From Arthrobacter sp. CAU 1506 (GTDB lineage: Bacteria > Actinomycetota > Actinomycetes > Actinomycetales > Micrococcaceae): a DNA stretch of 64,000 nt. A program made the position numbers and the translations under genes. The notes below the pieces were generated by a model. That model saw nothing but the letters and a program-made list of their open reading frames with translations. It searched no databases and was not told the DNA's origin. Of the stretch, positions 17,684-28,600 are shown in pieces (positions within the stretch are counted from its first letter, which is position 1; every line of letters starts with the position of its first letter). The DNA is taken from contig NZ_SUKC01000003.1 of NCBI RefSeq assembly GCF_005047635.1, positions 186,001 to 250,000 of the forward strand. The letters run 5' to 3'.

Positions 17684-18121
17684 ATGTCGTCCCAGCCTGA
17701 TTCCCCGAACACTCCGCCGCTTGCCGCCGGTCACGCCGCCCTTGATCCGGCGATCGCCGAGCGGCTCAAACGCGACTCCGCCGGCCTGGTGGCCGCTGTG
17801 GTCCAACAGTTCGATTCCGGCGAGGTGCTGATGCTCGGCTGGATGGACGACGAGGCGCTGCACCGCACGCTAACCAGTGGCCGCGTGACCTTCTATTCAC
17901 GCTCCCGGCAGGAATATTGGCGCAAGGGCGATACTTCGGGGCACGTGCAGTTCGTCAAGTCGGTTTCACTGGATTGCGACGGCGATGCCCTCTTGGTCCA
18001 GGTGGACCAAGTGGGCGCAGCCTGCCACACCGGCACCCGCACCTGCTTTGACGGCCGCGACCTTGGCGCTGTCGCCGGCCGGCGGCCGACCCCGGACAAC
18101 GGACAAGCGCTGGACAGCTGA
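17684..18121 (+). CDS. hisI: Phosphoribosyl-AMP cyclohydrolase
   Basis: The 145-residue enzyme performs the third step of histidine synthesis. It has the zinc/magnesium site '[15 protein letters not shown]' with alternating Asp/Cys and the paired cysteines of '[12 protein letters not shown]'. A ~30-residue N-terminal extension precedes the fold. The ATG at 17684 sits just after a -10-like TAGACT. It is followed by trpE 60 bases later, matching the mycobacterial hisI-trpE order. Confidence 0.95.
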   Translation: MSSQPDSPNTPPLAAGHAALDPAIAERLKRDSAGLVAAVVQQFDSGEVLMLGWMDDEALHRTLTSGRVTFYSRSRQEYWRKGDTSGHVQFVKSVSLDCDGDALLVQVDQVGAACHTGTRTCFDGRDLGAVAGRRPTPDNGQALDS

Positions 18122-18181
18122 AACAGCTGCCGGCCCCCCTCCCCAACTTGATCAGCGACTGAAGTGAAAGACGGATAACGC

Positions 18182-19753
18182 ATGCAGGACCTCGGAGTCA
18201 TCAGCCCCAGCTTGGAAGAATTCCGCACCTTGGCGCGGGACCGACGGGTGATCCCGGTGTCCATCAAGGTTCTGGCCGATGACCAGACCCCGATTTCGAT
18301 CTACCGCAAACTCGCAGACGCGCGGCCGGGCACCTTCCTGCTGGAATCCGCTGCGGTGGGAGGCGTCTGGTCGCGCTACTCCTTTATCGGCGCCCATTCC
18401 CGCGCAACGCTGACCACCAAGGACGGACAGGCCCACTGGCTGGGCGAACCGCCGGTGGGCGTGCCGCGCGACGGCAACCCGGTGGAGGCACTGCGCGCCA
18501 CCGTTGAGGCGTTGCGCACCGAGCGCTTTGAATCGCTGCCGCCGCTGACGTCCGGGCTGGTCGGCTTCGTCGGCTGGGAGGCCGTGCGGCACTGGGAAAA
18601 GCTGACCTCCCCGCCCCAGGACGATCTGAACCTGCCCGAACTCGCCATGAACCTGGTCACCGATCTGGCGGTGCACGACAACGCCGAGGGCACGGTCACG
18701 CTGATCGCCAACGCCATCAACTTCGACAACCGGGATGAGCGCGTCGACGAGGCCTGGCTCGACGCTGTGAAGCGGGCCAAGCACATGCTGGCCCAACTGG
18801 CCGAACCACTGGCGCAGCAGGTTTCCGTGCTGGAAGATGCCTCGCTGGCCACCGATGACCTGATGAACAGCGTGACCCACCGCTGGGCCCGGGAGAAGTA
18901 TCTGGCAGCTGTGGACCGCGGCAAGGAAGCAATTGTCGACGGCGAGGTGTTCCAGGTGGTGATCTCGCGCCGGTTCGAGGCAGAGTGTGCGGCCCCGGCG
19001 CTCGACGTCTACCGGGTGCTGCGGAACCTTAACCCCAGCCCCTACATGTACCTGTTCAGCCTGGAAGACGCCGACGGCGTGGGCTACTCGATCGTGGGAT
19101 CTTCGCCGGAAGCGCTCGTCACCGTGACCGGCGATGAAGTCATCACCCATCCGATCGCGGGATCCCGGCCGCGCGGGCACAGCGTGGAACACGACAAGGA
19201 GCTGGCCGAGGAACTGCTAGCGGACAAGAAGGAGAGGGCCGAGCACCTGATGCTGGTGGACCTGGCCCGCAACGATATCTCCAAGGTCTGCGAACCCGGC
19301 AGTGTTGATGTCACGCAGTTCATGGAAGTGGAAAAGTTCAGCCACATCATGCACCTGGTCTCCACCGTGGTGGGCCGGCTGTCCCCGGACAAGACCGCCT
19401 ACGACGTGCTGGCCGCGACCTTCCCGGCCGGGACGCTCTCCGGCGCCCCCAAACCGCGCGCGCTGCGCCTGCTGGACGAACTGGAACCACACCGGCGGGG
19501 CATCTACGGCGGCGTGGTGGGCTATCTGGACTTTGCCGGGGACATGGACATGGCCATCGCCATCCGGTCCGCGCTGTTGCGCGGCGGGACCGCCTACGTC
19601 CAGTCCGGGGGCGGGATCGTGGCCGACTCCCAGCCGGAGGCCGAGGCGCTCGAGACCGTGAATAAGGCGGCAGCTCCGCTGCGGGCGGTGACGTTGGCGG
19701 CCCGGCTGCACCAAGCCAACCCGGCGCACGTGCCGGTCAAGGGACAATCATGA
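18182..19753 (+). CDS. trpE: Anthranilate synthase component I
   Basis: This 523-residue chorismate-utilising enzyme makes anthranilate using ammonia from TrpG, which is absent from the window. The N-terminal feedback domain carries 'LLESAAVGGVWSRYSFIG', including the LLES tryptophan-sensing element, and the catalytic part has 'IAGSRPRGHSVEHD', 'LMLVDLARNDISKV' and 'AGTLSGAPKPRAL'. Complete. I see no leader peptide with Trp codons in the 60-base gap upstream. It overlaps the next gene by 4 bases. Confidence 0.96.
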   Translation: MQDLGVISPSLEEFRTLARDRRVIPVSIKVLADDQTPISIYRKLADARPGTFLLESAAVGGVWSRYSFIGAHSRATLTTKDGQAHWLGEPPVGVPRDGNPVEALRATVEALRTERFESLPPLTSGLVGFVGWEAVRHWEKLTSPPQDDLNLPELAMNLVTDLAVHDNAEGTVTLIANAINFDNRDERVDEAWLDAVKRAKHMLAQLAEPLAQQVSVLEDASLATDDLMNSVTHRWAREKYLAAVDRGKEAIVDGEVFQVVISRRFEAECAAPALDVYRVLRNLNPSPYMYLFSLEDADGVGYSIVGSSPEALVTVTGDEVITHPIAGSRPRGHSVEHDKELAEELLADKKERAEHLMLVDLARNDISKVCEPGSVDVTQFMEVEKFSHIMHLVSTVVGRLSPDKTAYDVLAATFPAGTLSGAPKPRALRLLDELEPHRRGIYGGVVGYLDFAGDMDMAIAIRSALLRGGTAYVQSGGGIVADSQPEAEALETVNKAAAPLRAVTLAARLHQANPAHVPVKGQS

Positions 19754-20394
19754 GCGAGGATAAGGCAACGCCGGCCAAGGGCGAGCAGGCACCGCGCAAG
19801 ACCGGCGCGGCGCGGTGGCAGCGCAAAGGCATAGTGGTCCTCGCCGCGGTGGCGGTCGCCCTGGCCGCCTTTGGCACGACGACGCAGACGTGGCTCACCG
19901 CGCACCTCCCGGGAACCAGGGTCCAGACCCCGGACGTCAGCGTGGCCGGCAGCGACGCCGCCACCGCCGTGACTGCCCTCGCCCTGGTGGCGCTGGCTGC
20001 AGCCCTGGCCGCTTCCATTGCCGGCCGGATTGCGCGCATCGTCATCGCCGTGCTGCTGGCAGCCGCCGGGATCGGCATCACCGCCGCCAGCGTTGCCGTG
20101 ATCGCCAACCCCGTGGCCGCCGCCTCCGCCGCCATCGGCGAGGCAACCGGACAGATCGGGGGAGAGGCCGCCGTCGTCGTCACTGCCTTTCCATACCTCG
20201 CGGCCGCGGCCGGGATCCTGCTGTCGGCGACGGCCATCTGGCTGGTACTGGCCGGCCGGTCGTGGGCCGCGTCGAAGAAGTACGTACCGGCCGCCGAGCG
20301 GCAGGCCGACGGCATGCCCTCCGACCGGGCCGGCAACGTCGACGAAATCGACAGCTGGGACCAGCTCAGCCGCGGCGAGGATCCGACCGACTGA
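19750..20394 (+). CDS. Trp biosynthesis-associated membrane protein (TIGR02234)
   Basis: This 214-residue protein has four hydrophobic segments (about 28-45, 75-93, 97-120, 150-172) and charged, disordered ends. It matches in position and layout the TIGR02234 family, found between trpE and trpC in actinobacteria (Rv1610 in mycobacteria). Its role is unknown; tryptophan or precursor transport has been suggested only from context. ATGA overlap with trpE implies coupled translation. The C-terminus 'DEIDSWDQLSRGEDPTD' is a short acidic tail typical of the family. Confidence 0.85.
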   Translation: MSEDKATPAKGEQAPRKTGAARWQRKGIVVLAAVAVALAAFGTTTQTWLTAHLPGTRVQTPDVSVAGSDAATAVTALALVALAAALAASIAGRIARIVIAVLLAAAGIGITAASVAVIANPVAAASAAIGEATGQIGGEAAVVVTAFPYLAAAAGILLSATAIWLVLAGRSWAASKKYVPAAERQADGMPSDRAGNVDEIDSWDQLSRGEDPTD

Positions 20395-20512
20395 ACCGCC
20401 TGTACCGGCTCAGGACGCGAGGCCGGGCCGCCGGCCAGCGTGTCACACTGGCCTGCCGTAGAGCCAAACAATGGCAGAATGAATAGCAGAACCGTTGAGA
20501 GGGAGAAACATC

Positions 20513-20794
20513 ATGGCCAACCACGCCACCGCCACCGAAACCGCAATGAAGACGGATCCGGCAGGCAGCATCCACGACGAAGTCATCGGCCACGGCAACA
20601 GCCCCGCCGCCTGGACCTGCGTGTTCATCATGATCGCGGGCTCCATCGTGTCCGGCATCGGTTTCGTGATGGCCTCTAACGTGGTGTTCTGGGCCGGCGT
20701 GGTGGTCATCCTTATCGGCCTGATCGTTGGCTGGATCATGAAGAAGGCCGGCTACGGCGTGGACGGCAGCAAGATCCAAGGGAGCGGACACTAA
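20513..20794 (+). CDS. HGxxPAAW-motif small membrane protein
   Basis: This 93-residue protein has the diagnostic 'GHGNSPAAW' motif (about 31-39), followed by two transmembrane helices (about 40-60 and 63-81). The family is restricted to actinobacteria and occurs in trp clusters next to trpC, exactly as here. Function unknown. The start at 20513 follows a GAGGGAG ribosome site. trpC starts 2 bases after its stop. Confidence 0.85.
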   Translation: MANHATATETAMKTDPAGSIHDEVIGHGNSPAAWTCVFIMIAGSIVSGIGFVMASNVVFWAGVVVILIGLIVGWIMKKAGYGVDGSKIQGSGH

Positions 20795-20796
20795 GC

Positions 20797-21615
20797 GTGA
20801 CCGTTCTCGACGACATCATCGCTGGGGTCCGGGAAGACCTCGAATCCCGGCGCGCCCAGGTACCGCTTGAGGAGATCAAGCGACTGGCCGCTGATGCACC
20901 CGCGGCCCGTGATGCCTACGCTGCCCTGGGCGGCAACGATTCCCCCCGCGCCGCGCTGAAGGTGATCGCCGAGGTCAAGCGCAAGAGCCCCTCCAAGGGA
21001 GAGCTCGCCGCCATCGCCGATCCGGCCGAACTCGGTGCTGCCTACGAACGCGGCGGCGCAGCCGTCATCAGCGTGCTGACGGAGCAGCGCAGGTTCAACG
21101 GCTCGCTGGCCGATTTCGACGCCGTGCGCGCCGCGGTGGACCTGCCGCTGCTGCGCAAGGACTTCACCGTTGAGGAATACCAGATCTTCGAGGCCCGCGC
21201 CCACGGCGCGGACTTGGTCCTGTTGATCGTGGCTGCATTGGACGATAGCGAGCTGAAGGCCCTGTTGGCCCTCACGCACGACCTGGGCATGAACGCCCTG
21301 GTCGAAACGCACACCGCCGAGGAAATCGACCGGGCCGTGGCCATCGGCGCGCGCATCATCGGGGTGAATGTCCGCAACCTCAAGACCCTTGACGTGGACC
21401 GTTCGTTGTTCGCGGAGCTCGCGGGCAGGATCCCGGCCGGCGCCGTAGTGGTGGCCGAATCCGGTGTTCGCACGGTAGCCGATGTCCGCGACTACGCCAG
21501 CCAGGGCGCCAACGCCGTCCTGGTCGGCGAAGCGCTGGTCACGATGGGTGATCCGGAGGCGACCGTTGCCGAATTCGGCGCGGCCGGCTCCGAAGCCGTT
21601 GCCTCCCGCCGCTGA
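20797..21615 (+). CDS. trpC: Indole-3-glycerol phosphate synthase
   Basis: The 272-residue beta/alpha barrel closes the indole ring. Conserved elements include '[15 protein letters not shown]' (about 51-65) with the catalytic Glu and Lys, '[13 protein letters not shown]', '[14 protein letters not shown]' and '[15 protein letters not shown]'. GTG start. No TrpF fusion, in keeping with actinobacteria where PriA supplies the isomerase activity. Length is normal. Confidence 0.96.
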   Translation: MTVLDDIIAGVREDLESRRAQVPLEEIKRLAADAPAARDAYAALGGNDSPRAALKVIAEVKRKSPSKGELAAIADPAELGAAYERGGAAVISVLTEQRRFNGSLADFDAVRAAVDLPLLRKDFTVEEYQIFEARAHGADLVLLIVAALDDSELKALLALTHDLGMNALVETHTAEEIDRAVAIGARIIGVNVRNLKTLDVDRSLFAELAGRIPAGAVVVAESGVRTVADVRDYASQGANAVLVGEALVTMGDPEATVAEFGAAGSEAVASRR

Positions 21616-21647
21616 GGCAACGGCCCGTACCAGGTAAGAATCTTCCA

Positions 21648-21687
21648 GGGGCAGGCAGCGGACCTCCTTGGCTCCGCCGCCTGCCCC
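21648..21687 (+). promoter_or_regulatory. Hairpin between trpC and trpB
   Basis: GGGGCAGGC (21648-21656) and GCCTGCCCC (21679-21687) form a 9-bp stem with a 22-base loop, ending about 20 bases before the trpB start. It may be a processing or attenuation element; there is no U-tract. Confidence 0.45.
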
Positions 21688-21707
21688 CAGCACTAGACAG
21701 GACCGCC

Positions 21708-23036
21708 ATGACGCAGAGCCCCGACACCCCGGCAGAGTCCGGAAAACCGCAGGAAGCAGCCGACGCTTTCCTGGCCGGAAGCAGCCTTCGCCATGCCCCC
21801 GGTCCGTACTTCGGCGCCTTCGGCGGGCGCTGGATGCCTGAATCGCTGATTGCGGCCTTGGACGAACTGGAAGACACCTTCGAAAAGGCCAAAGCCGACC
21901 CCGAGTTCATTGCCCAGGTCGCCGAACTGAACAAGAACTACTCCGGCCGGCCCTCGCTGCTGACCGAAGCCAAGCGCTTCTCCCAGCATGCCGGCGGCGC
22001 CCGGATCTTCCTCAAGCGCGAGGACCTGAACCACACCGGCTCCCACAAGATCAACAACGTGCTGGGCCAGGCCCTGCTGGCCCAGCGGATGGGCAAGACC
22101 CGGATCATCGCGGAGACCGGAGCCGGCCAGCACGGCGTAGCCAGCGCCACCGCTGCCGCCCTGCTCGGCATGGAATGCGTGGTCTACATGGGGGCCGAAG
22201 ACACCCGCCGGCAGGCCCTGAACGTGGCCCGGATGGAACTGCTCGGAGCCACCGTGGTGCCGGTCACCGCCGGATCGCAGACACTCAAGGACGCGATCAA
22301 CGAAGCCCTCCGCGACTGGGTGGCGAACGTTCACAACACGCACTACCTGCTGGGCACTGCAGCCGGGGCCCACCCCTTCCCTGCGCTCGTCCGCTACTTC
22401 CATGAGGTCATTGGCGAAGAAGCCCGCGCGCAGATCCTGGACCAGACCGGCCGCCTGCCGGATGCCGTCTGTGCCTGCATCGGCGGCGGCTCGAACGCTA
22501 TCGGCATCTTCCACGGCTTCCTGGATGACCGCAACGTGGCGCTGTACGGCTTCGAAGCCGGCGGCGACGGCGTGGACACCGGCCGGCATGCCGCAACCAT
22601 CACGCTGGGTCGGCCCGGTGTGCTGCACGGTGCACGCTCCTACCTGATGCAGGACGAGGACGGCCAGACCATCGAGTCGCATTCGATCTCGGCGGGACTG
22701 GACTACCCCGGCGTGGGACCCGAGCACTCCTACCTGGCGGACATCGGTCGGGCCACGTACGAACCGGTCACCGACACCGAAGCCATGGACGCCTTCCGGC
22801 TACTCTGCCGCACCGAGGGGATCATCCCCGCGATCGAATCGTCCCACGCACTGGCCGGTGCCTTGCGGGTGGGGAAGCGCCTGACCGAGGGCAAAGACAA
22901 TCCGCAGGACGTCATCATTGTGGTGAACCTCTCCGGCCGGGGCGACAAGGACGTCGCCACCGCCGCCGAGTGGTTCGGCCTGCTCCCGCAGGAATCACCC
23001 GAGGCTGGAATCGGCTCCGAAGGAGAGCAGCTGTGA
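21708..23036 (+). CDS. trpB: Tryptophan synthase beta subunit
   Basis: The 442-residue PLP enzyme joins indole and serine. The PLP lysine is Lys114 in '[14 protein letters not shown]', followed by '[10 protein letters not shown]' and the phosphate-binding '[10 protein letters not shown]'. This is the TrpB1 type that works with TrpA; the N-terminal ~35 residues extend beyond the core. It overlaps trpA by 4 bases (GTGA). Confidence 0.97.
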   Translation: MTQSPDTPAESGKPQEAADAFLAGSSLRHAPGPYFGAFGGRWMPESLIAALDELEDTFEKAKADPEFIAQVAELNKNYSGRPSLLTEAKRFSQHAGGARIFLKREDLNHTGSHKINNVLGQALLAQRMGKTRIIAETGAGQHGVASATAAALLGMECVVYMGAEDTRRQALNVARMELLGATVVPVTAGSQTLKDAINEALRDWVANVHNTHYLLGTAAGAHPFPALVRYFHEVIGEEARAQILDQTGRLPDAVCACIGGGSNAIGIFHGFLDDRNVALYGFEAGGDGVDTGRHAATITLGRPGVLHGARSYLMQDEDGQTIESHSISAGLDYPGVGPEHSYLADIGRATYEPVTDTEAMDAFRLLCRTEGIIPAIESSHALAGALRVGKRLTEGKDNPQDVIIVVNLSGRGDKDVATAAEWFGLLPQESPEAGIGSEGEQL

Positions 23037-23836
23037 ACAATACCGCTACCGCCAGCAAGTCGGCGGCCGCCATCGACCGCGCCCTGGCCGAGGGCCGCAC
23101 CGCGCTGGTCGGCTACCTGCCCGCGGGCTACCCGGACGTCCAGACCACCATTGATGCCGCCGTCGCGCTGGCGGAGAACGGCACCGACGTCATTGAGATC
23201 GGCATTCCCTACTCCGACCCCGTGATGGACGGTTCGGTCATCCAGGCCGCCACGGTGCAGGCGTTGAAGGACGGTTTCCGGGTCAGCCAGGTGTTCGACA
23301 TCGTCGCCGGGATCACCGCCCGTTGCGATGCGGCCGTGCTGGTGATGACGTACTGGAATCCGGTGATGCGGATGGGAGTGGACGAATTCTCCCGCCGGCT
23401 GGCAGAAGCCGGCGGCGCCGGACTCATCACACCGGACCTGATTCCGGACGAGGCCGCCGAATGGTTCGAGGCATCGGACAAATACGGATTGGACCGGGTA
23501 TTCCTGGTCGCTCCCTCGTCCTCGCCGGCACGGATGGCCATGACGGTCAAGGCCAGCCGAGGGTTTGTCTACGCGGTCTCGATCATGGGCGTCACCGGCG
23601 CGCGCGAGAATGTTTCCAGTGCCGCCGAGCGAGTGGTCCAGGCCGCCCACGAGGCCGGCGCTGAACGGGTATGCGTCGGCCTGGGCGTCTCCAACGCGGA
23701 GCACGTTCGGGAGATCGGCGCCTATGCCGAAGGCGCCATCGTGGGCACGGCACTGGTTGCCGAACTCGGCCACTCCGGTGTGGAAGCACTGGGCAAACTG
23801 GCGGCGCGGCTGAGCGAAGGCACAGCCCGGGCCTGA
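23033..23836 (+). CDS. trpA: Tryptophan synthase alpha subunit
   Basis: The 267-residue barrel cleaves indole glycerol phosphate and channels indole to TrpB. The catalytic Glu is in '[16 protein letters not shown]' (about 51-66), and Asp in the same segment; '[14 protein letters not shown]' forms the phosphate-binding loop. The GTG at 23033, preceded by AGGAGAG and overlapping the trpB stop, is the best start. Confidence 0.96.
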   Translation: MNNTATASKSAAAIDRALAEGRTALVGYLPAGYPDVQTTIDAAVALAENGTDVIEIGIPYSDPVMDGSVIQAATVQALKDGFRVSQVFDIVAGITARCDAAVLVMTYWNPVMRMGVDEFSRRLAEAGGAGLITPDLIPDEAAEWFEASDKYGLDRVFLVAPSSSPARMAMTVKASRGFVYAVSIMGVTGARENVSSAAERVVQAAHEAGAERVCVGLGVSNAEHVREIGAYAEGAIVGTALVAELGHSGVEALGKLAARLSEGTARA

Positions 23837-23912
23837 CAGAATGACCGGTGGGTCAGCGGTTCGCCCGCGGCCGCGCCTTAACCTGCAAACTTCGGCCTAG
23901 AGGACGAATCTG

Positions 23913-25091
23913 GTGTACAGCACGACTATGGCAATGGCCGTCCCGGCTTCCATCCCCAGCCCCGGCTGGTCCGGGTTCAGCATCGGCCCGCTCACGATCC
24001 ACGCCTACGCGCTGTGCATCCTGCTGGGCATCGTGGCGGCGCTCTGGCTCACCAGCCGGCGCTGGAAGGCCCGCGGCGGACCCGACGAGTTCATTTGGGA
24101 TGCGGCCATCTGGGCCATCCCGTTCGGCATCATCGGCGGACGCCTGTACCACGTCTTCTCCTCGCCCGATGCCTACTTCGGGCCGAACGGCGACCTGGCC
24201 CTTATCCCGCAGATCTGGCGTGGCGGGCTGGGCATTTGGGGTGCGGTGGCCTTCGGCCTGCTCGGCGCCTGGATCGCGTGCCGCCGGGCCGGCATCAAAC
24301 TGCCAGCCTTCATGGACGCGGCCGCCCCCGGTTTGTTGCTGGCCCAAGCCATCGGACGGTGGGGCAACTGGTTCAACCAGGAGCTGTTCGGCGCGCCCAC
24401 CACGCTGCCCTGGGGCCTGCAGATTGACGCGGACAGCCCCAACTTCCCGGCCGACGCTGCCCCGGGAACGTTGTTCCACCCCACCTTCCTCTACGAGTCG
24501 CTGTGGAACCTGGCCGGCGTGGCCCTGTTGCTGCTGCTGGACAAGCGTTTCAAGTTCCGCCGCGGCATGCTGTTCTGGCTGTACGTCGCGTTCTACACGC
24601 TCGGCCGGGTCTGGATCGAGATGCTGCGCATCGACGATGCCGAGATGATCACCATCCTCGGCATCACCCAGCGCCTGAACGTGTGGACATCAGTGCTGCT
24701 GCTGGTTGTTGCGGTGGCGATCTTCATCGTGCTCGCCCGGCAACCGCGCACCGCGGAGACCGACTCGGTGTACCTGCCGGGCCGGGCGCCCGTGCAGGAG
24801 CCGGCGGAGGAAGCCAAGGGAGCGGAGGACGCGGAACCGGCAGCCGAAACGGCCGAGCCGGGCCAAGAGGGTCCCGCTGCCGACGACGGCGCCGCCTCCC
24901 GAGGCGAGGCAGGGTCGTCTCCGGCCGCGGCATCCCCGCGCGACGCGGGATCTTCCCCGGCAGCGGGGGAGAAGGGCAGTGAAGCGTCCACGGCAGGGCC
25001 CGGCTTGGACACCGAGGAGCCCTCCGCCAGCGAGGCCCCCGGCGACCCGTTGAGGGCCGAAGGGGCAGAAAAGAACCGCACCCAGGACTAG
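23913..25091 (+). CDS. lgt: Prolipoprotein diacylglyceryl transferase
   Basis: The 392-residue membrane enzyme attaches diacylglycerol to lipobox cysteines. About seven membrane segments lie between residues 25 and 275, and the signature 'AIGRWGNWFNQELFGAPT' (about 147-164) is intact, along with 'HPTFLYES'. The C-terminal ~105 residues are an acidic, Ala/Glu/Gly/Ser-rich tail with short internal repeats such as 'GSSPAA', typical of actinobacterial Lgt and likely disordered and cytoplasmic. The trpA-lgt order is conserved in mycobacteria. A probable substrate, the M28 lipoprotein, is encoded at 58.3 kb. Confidence 0.95.
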   Translation: MYSTTMAMAVPASIPSPGWSGFSIGPLTIHAYALCILLGIVAALWLTSRRWKARGGPDEFIWDAAIWAIPFGIIGGRLYHVFSSPDAYFGPNGDLALIPQIWRGGLGIWGAVAFGLLGAWIACRRAGIKLPAFMDAAAPGLLLAQAIGRWGNWFNQELFGAPTTLPWGLQIDADSPNFPADAAPGTLFHPTFLYESLWNLAGVALLLLLDKRFKFRRGMLFWLYVAFYTLGRVWIEMLRIDDAEMITILGITQRLNVWTSVLLLVVAVAIFIVLARQPRTAETDSVYLPGRAPVQEPAEEAKGAEDAEPAAETAEPGQEGPAADDGAASRGEAGSSPAAASPRDAGSSPAAGEKGSEASTAGPGLDTEEPSASEAPGDPLRAEGAEKNRTQD

Positions 25092-25100
25092 CAGCCTTGT

Positions 25101-25144
25101 AAAGCCGCCGGAACGAACGTACCCACGTTTGTTCCGGCGGCTTT
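25101..25144 (+). terminator. Terminator after lgt
   Basis: A 20-bp stem with a single G-U wobble (25101-25120 with 25125-25144) closes an ACCC loop; the right arm ends in CTTTG. Flanking AAAG/CTTT makes it usable on both strands. Confidence 0.85.
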
Positions 25145-25175
25145 GTTGTGACCACTCGCTGCTCAAAATCCGGTG

Positions 25176-25224
25176 TTAACAATCTGGAAAACGCGCGTTA
25201 AAAATCCTGAAAATTCTGGGTTAC
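25176..25224. promoter_or_regulatory. GlnR-type operator array upstream of gltB
   Basis: Five half-sites are phased every 11 bases: TTAAC (25176), GAAAA (25187), TTAAA (25198), GAAAA (25209), GTTAC (25220), each separated by exactly 6 bases. This is the layout of actinobacterial GlnR boxes (gTnAc-N6-GaAAc). It lies upstream of glutamate synthase. No glnR gene is in the window. Confidence 0.6.
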
Positions 25225-25605
25225 ACGGCGCCCGCCGTGCTATCGTCTCTCTACCGTAGAACGGACAAGTTCTGCGCATCGGTCGGCCCTCATCGGCAGA
25301 CCGGAACGAACCGGTACGCACCATCCCGGACTACCGACTGGGGGCAGAATATGCAGCGTGCCGACCACACTGACGTGGATAATCCGCCGGCCAGGCGCAC
25401 CACTAGTGCGGTTCCGGCGGTCGTGGCTGATCGACCGCAACTCTAATCCCTGCGGCACCATCCGAACCCTGTGCATCGAATGCGCTGCCCCGGGGGAGCA
25501 TGCCACGGTATTCCCAGTGCATCACGGGCCGGCTTGTCCGCAAGCTGAACCGGACGGGGCCAGTGCCGTCCCCTTCTCACGTACATCTAGGAGAAGGAAG
25601 TTCAG

Positions 25606-28600
25606 ATGACTCCTCCATTCAAGGGGTCGAGTACCCCGCGCAGCATCGGCGGCGGACACGGGCACCCGCACACTACAGTGCAGTCGCCGTTCAGTCGTTT
25701 CGCCGCCTACCCGGAACAGACCGGGCTGTACGATCCTGCCAACGAAAAGGATGCCTGCGGCCTCGCCGTGATCGCCACCCTCAGGGGCGAACCTGGGCAC
25801 GACATCGTTGATGCAGCGCTGACGGCGCTGCGCAATCTGGAACACCGCGGCGCGGTCGGCGCCGATGAAGGAACCGGTGACGGCGCCGGGCTGCTCACCC
25901 AAATCCCCGATGAATTCTTCCGGGCAGTGGTGGACTTCGAACTGCCCGCGCCCGGCCACTACGCGGCCGGAACCGCCTTCCTGCCCAGCGACGGAGCCGA
26001 AGCCACGGTCGCACGGGACGGCGTGGAATCCCTGGCTGCCTCCGAAGGCCTCACCGTACTCGGCTGGCGCGAAGTACCGGTGGCCGCCGAATTGGTCGGC
26101 GCCATGGCCCGGTCCTGCATGCCCCACTTTGTCCAGGTGTTCCTTGCCCTCGACGCCGGCCACTCCGGCGGAAACGATTTGGACGCCCGCGTTTTCCGCG
26201 TCCGCAAGCGGGCACAAAACAAATACGGCGTGTACTTCCCGTCGCTGTCCTCGCAGACCATCGTCTACAAGGGGATGCTGACCACCGCGCAGCTGGAACC
26301 TTTCTACCCGGACCTCTCCGACCCCCGGTTCAAGACCAAGCTCGGCATTGTCCACTCCCGCTTCTCCACCAACACTTTCCCCTCCTGGCCGCTGGCACAG
26401 CCGTTCCGGACCATCGCGCACAACGGCGAGATCAACACGGTCAAAGGCAACCGCAACTGGATGCGGGCCCGGCAGTCGCAGCTGAAGAGCCCGCTGCTGG
26501 GCGAGACACCGGAAGAGCTTTTCCCGATCTGCACCCCCGGTGCCTCCGACTCCGCGTCTTTCGATGAAGTCGCGGAACTGCTGATGCTCTCCGGCCGGCC
26601 GATCACGCACGCCATCATGATGATGATCCCCGAGGCATGGGAAAACCACGCCTCGATGGATCCCGAGCGGCGCGCGTTCTACCAGTACCACTCCATGCTG
26701 ATGGAGCCATGGGACGGCCCCGCTGCCGTGTCCTTCACTGACGGCAAGCTCGTCGGAGCGGTGCTGGACCGCAACGGCCTCCGCCCGGCCCGCTACTGGG
26801 TCACCGAGGACGGGCTGGTTGTCCTGGCCTCCGAGGTTGGCGTGGTCAACATCGAGCCCGCCAAGGTGGTCAAGAAGGGCCGGGTCTCGCCGGGCAAGAT
26901 GTTCCTGGTGGACACCGAGGCAGGACGCCTAATCGAAGACGAGGAAGTCAAGGCCGAGGTCGCGCAGGCCAACCCGTGGGGTGAATGGCTCAAGCAGAAC
27001 ATGATCCGGCTGGAGGACCTGCCGGAGCGCGAGCACGTGGTGCACACCACGGCCTCGGTCAACCGGCGCCAGCAGACGTTCGGCTACACACAAGAAGAGC
27101 TGCGGATCCTGTTGGGCCCGATGGCCCGCACCGGCGCCGAGCCGCTCGGCGCCATGGGCACCGACACGCCGATCGCAGTGCTGTCCAAGCGGCCCCGGCT
27201 GCTGTTCGACTACTTCGTGCAGTCATTCGCCCAGGTGACCAACCCGCCGCTGGACGCCATCCGCGAGGAACTGGTGACGTCGCTGCGTTCGTCGATCGGC
27301 CCGGACGGCAACCTCCTGGCGACCGGGCAGGTCCGCACCAGCCAGGTGGCCTTGAAGTTCCCGGTGGTCAATAACGATGAACTGGCCAAGATCGCCGCGA
27401 TGGAAGACGAAGAGGGCAACCGCGTCACCCTGAAGGTGCGTGGCCTCTACCGGCCCGACGGCGGCGCTTCGGAACTGGCGGCAAGGCTGCAGGAGATCTG
27501 TGAAAAGGTTTCCGGCGCGGTTAACCGCGGTGTGAAATTCATTGTGCTCTCCGACCGGGACTCAAATGCCCAGTGGGCACCGATCCCGACCCTGCTGCTG
27601 ACCAGTGCGGTGCACCACCATCTGCTCAAGAGCGCCAACCGGACCAAGATCTCGCTGCTGGTGGAAGCCGGCGACGTGCGCGAAGTCCACCACGTTGCCG
27701 CGCTGATCGGGTTCGGCGCCTCGGCGGTAAACCCGTACCTGGCTATGGAAAGCTGCGAGGAACTGGTCCGCAACGGCCACCTGCAGGGCGTCACCGAAGC
27801 ACAGGCCGTGCAGAACCTGATCAAGGGCCTGGGCAAGGGCGTGCTGAAGATCATGTCCAAGATGGGCATCTCCACCGTCTCCTCCTACTGCGGCGCCCAG
27901 ACGTTCGAAGCGATCGGGCTGTCCCAGGCGCTGGTGGACCAGTACTTCGCCGGAACGCAGTCCCAGCTCGGCGGCGTCGGCCTGGACGTCATCGCCGCAG
28001 AAGCCGCGGCCCGGCATGCCCAGGCCTACCCCTCTGACGGCATCGAGGACCCGCACCGGACCCTGGAGACCGGCGGCGAGTACCAGTGGCGCCGCGAAGG
28101 ACCGCCGCACCTGTTCAACCCGGAGACGGTGTTCCGGCTCCAGCATTCCACCCGGGAACGCCGCTACGACGTCTTCAAGGCCTACACCCGCGGCGTGGAC
28201 GACCAGTCCAAGGAACTGATGACGCTGCGCGGACTGCTGAACTTCAAATCCGGCAGCCGCCCGCCAGTTCCGCTGGAGGAGGTCGAGCCGGTTTCCAGCA
28301 TCGTCAAACGCTTCTCCACCGGGGCGATGAGCTACGGCTCCATCTCGCAGGAAGCACACGAGACGCTGGCCATCGCGATGAACCGGCTCGGCGCCAAGTC
28401 GAACACCGGCGAGGGCGGCGAAGACGTGGAACGGCTGCTGGACCCGGAGCGCCGGTCGGCGATCAAGCAGGTGGCCTCCGGCCGGTTCGGCGTCACCAGC
28501 CTGTACCTCACGAACGCCACGGACATCCAGATCAAGATGGCCCAGGGCGCCAAGCCCGGCGAGGGCGGCCAGCTGATGAGCCAGAAGGTCTACCCCTGGG

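Larger units (their letters stand above)
25092..25605. other. lgt-gltB intergenic region
   Basis: The 514-base gap contains the lgt terminator, an AT-rich stretch with a GlnR-like operator (annotated), a possible -10 TATCGT at 25241-25246, and then ~350 bases of GC-rich leader before gltB. I see no convincing gene in the leader; it could be a long 5' UTR with structure. Confidence 0.6.

Noticed and set aside
18122-18181. Tryptophan attenuator leader or T-box before trpE
   Set aside because: The gap is only 60 bases, with no Trp-codon leader peptide, no T-box sequence and no terminator hairpin.
24770-25091. Separate gene for the acidic Lgt tail
   Set aside because: The tail is in frame and uninterrupted with Lgt, and similar tails are known in actinobacterial Lgt proteins.
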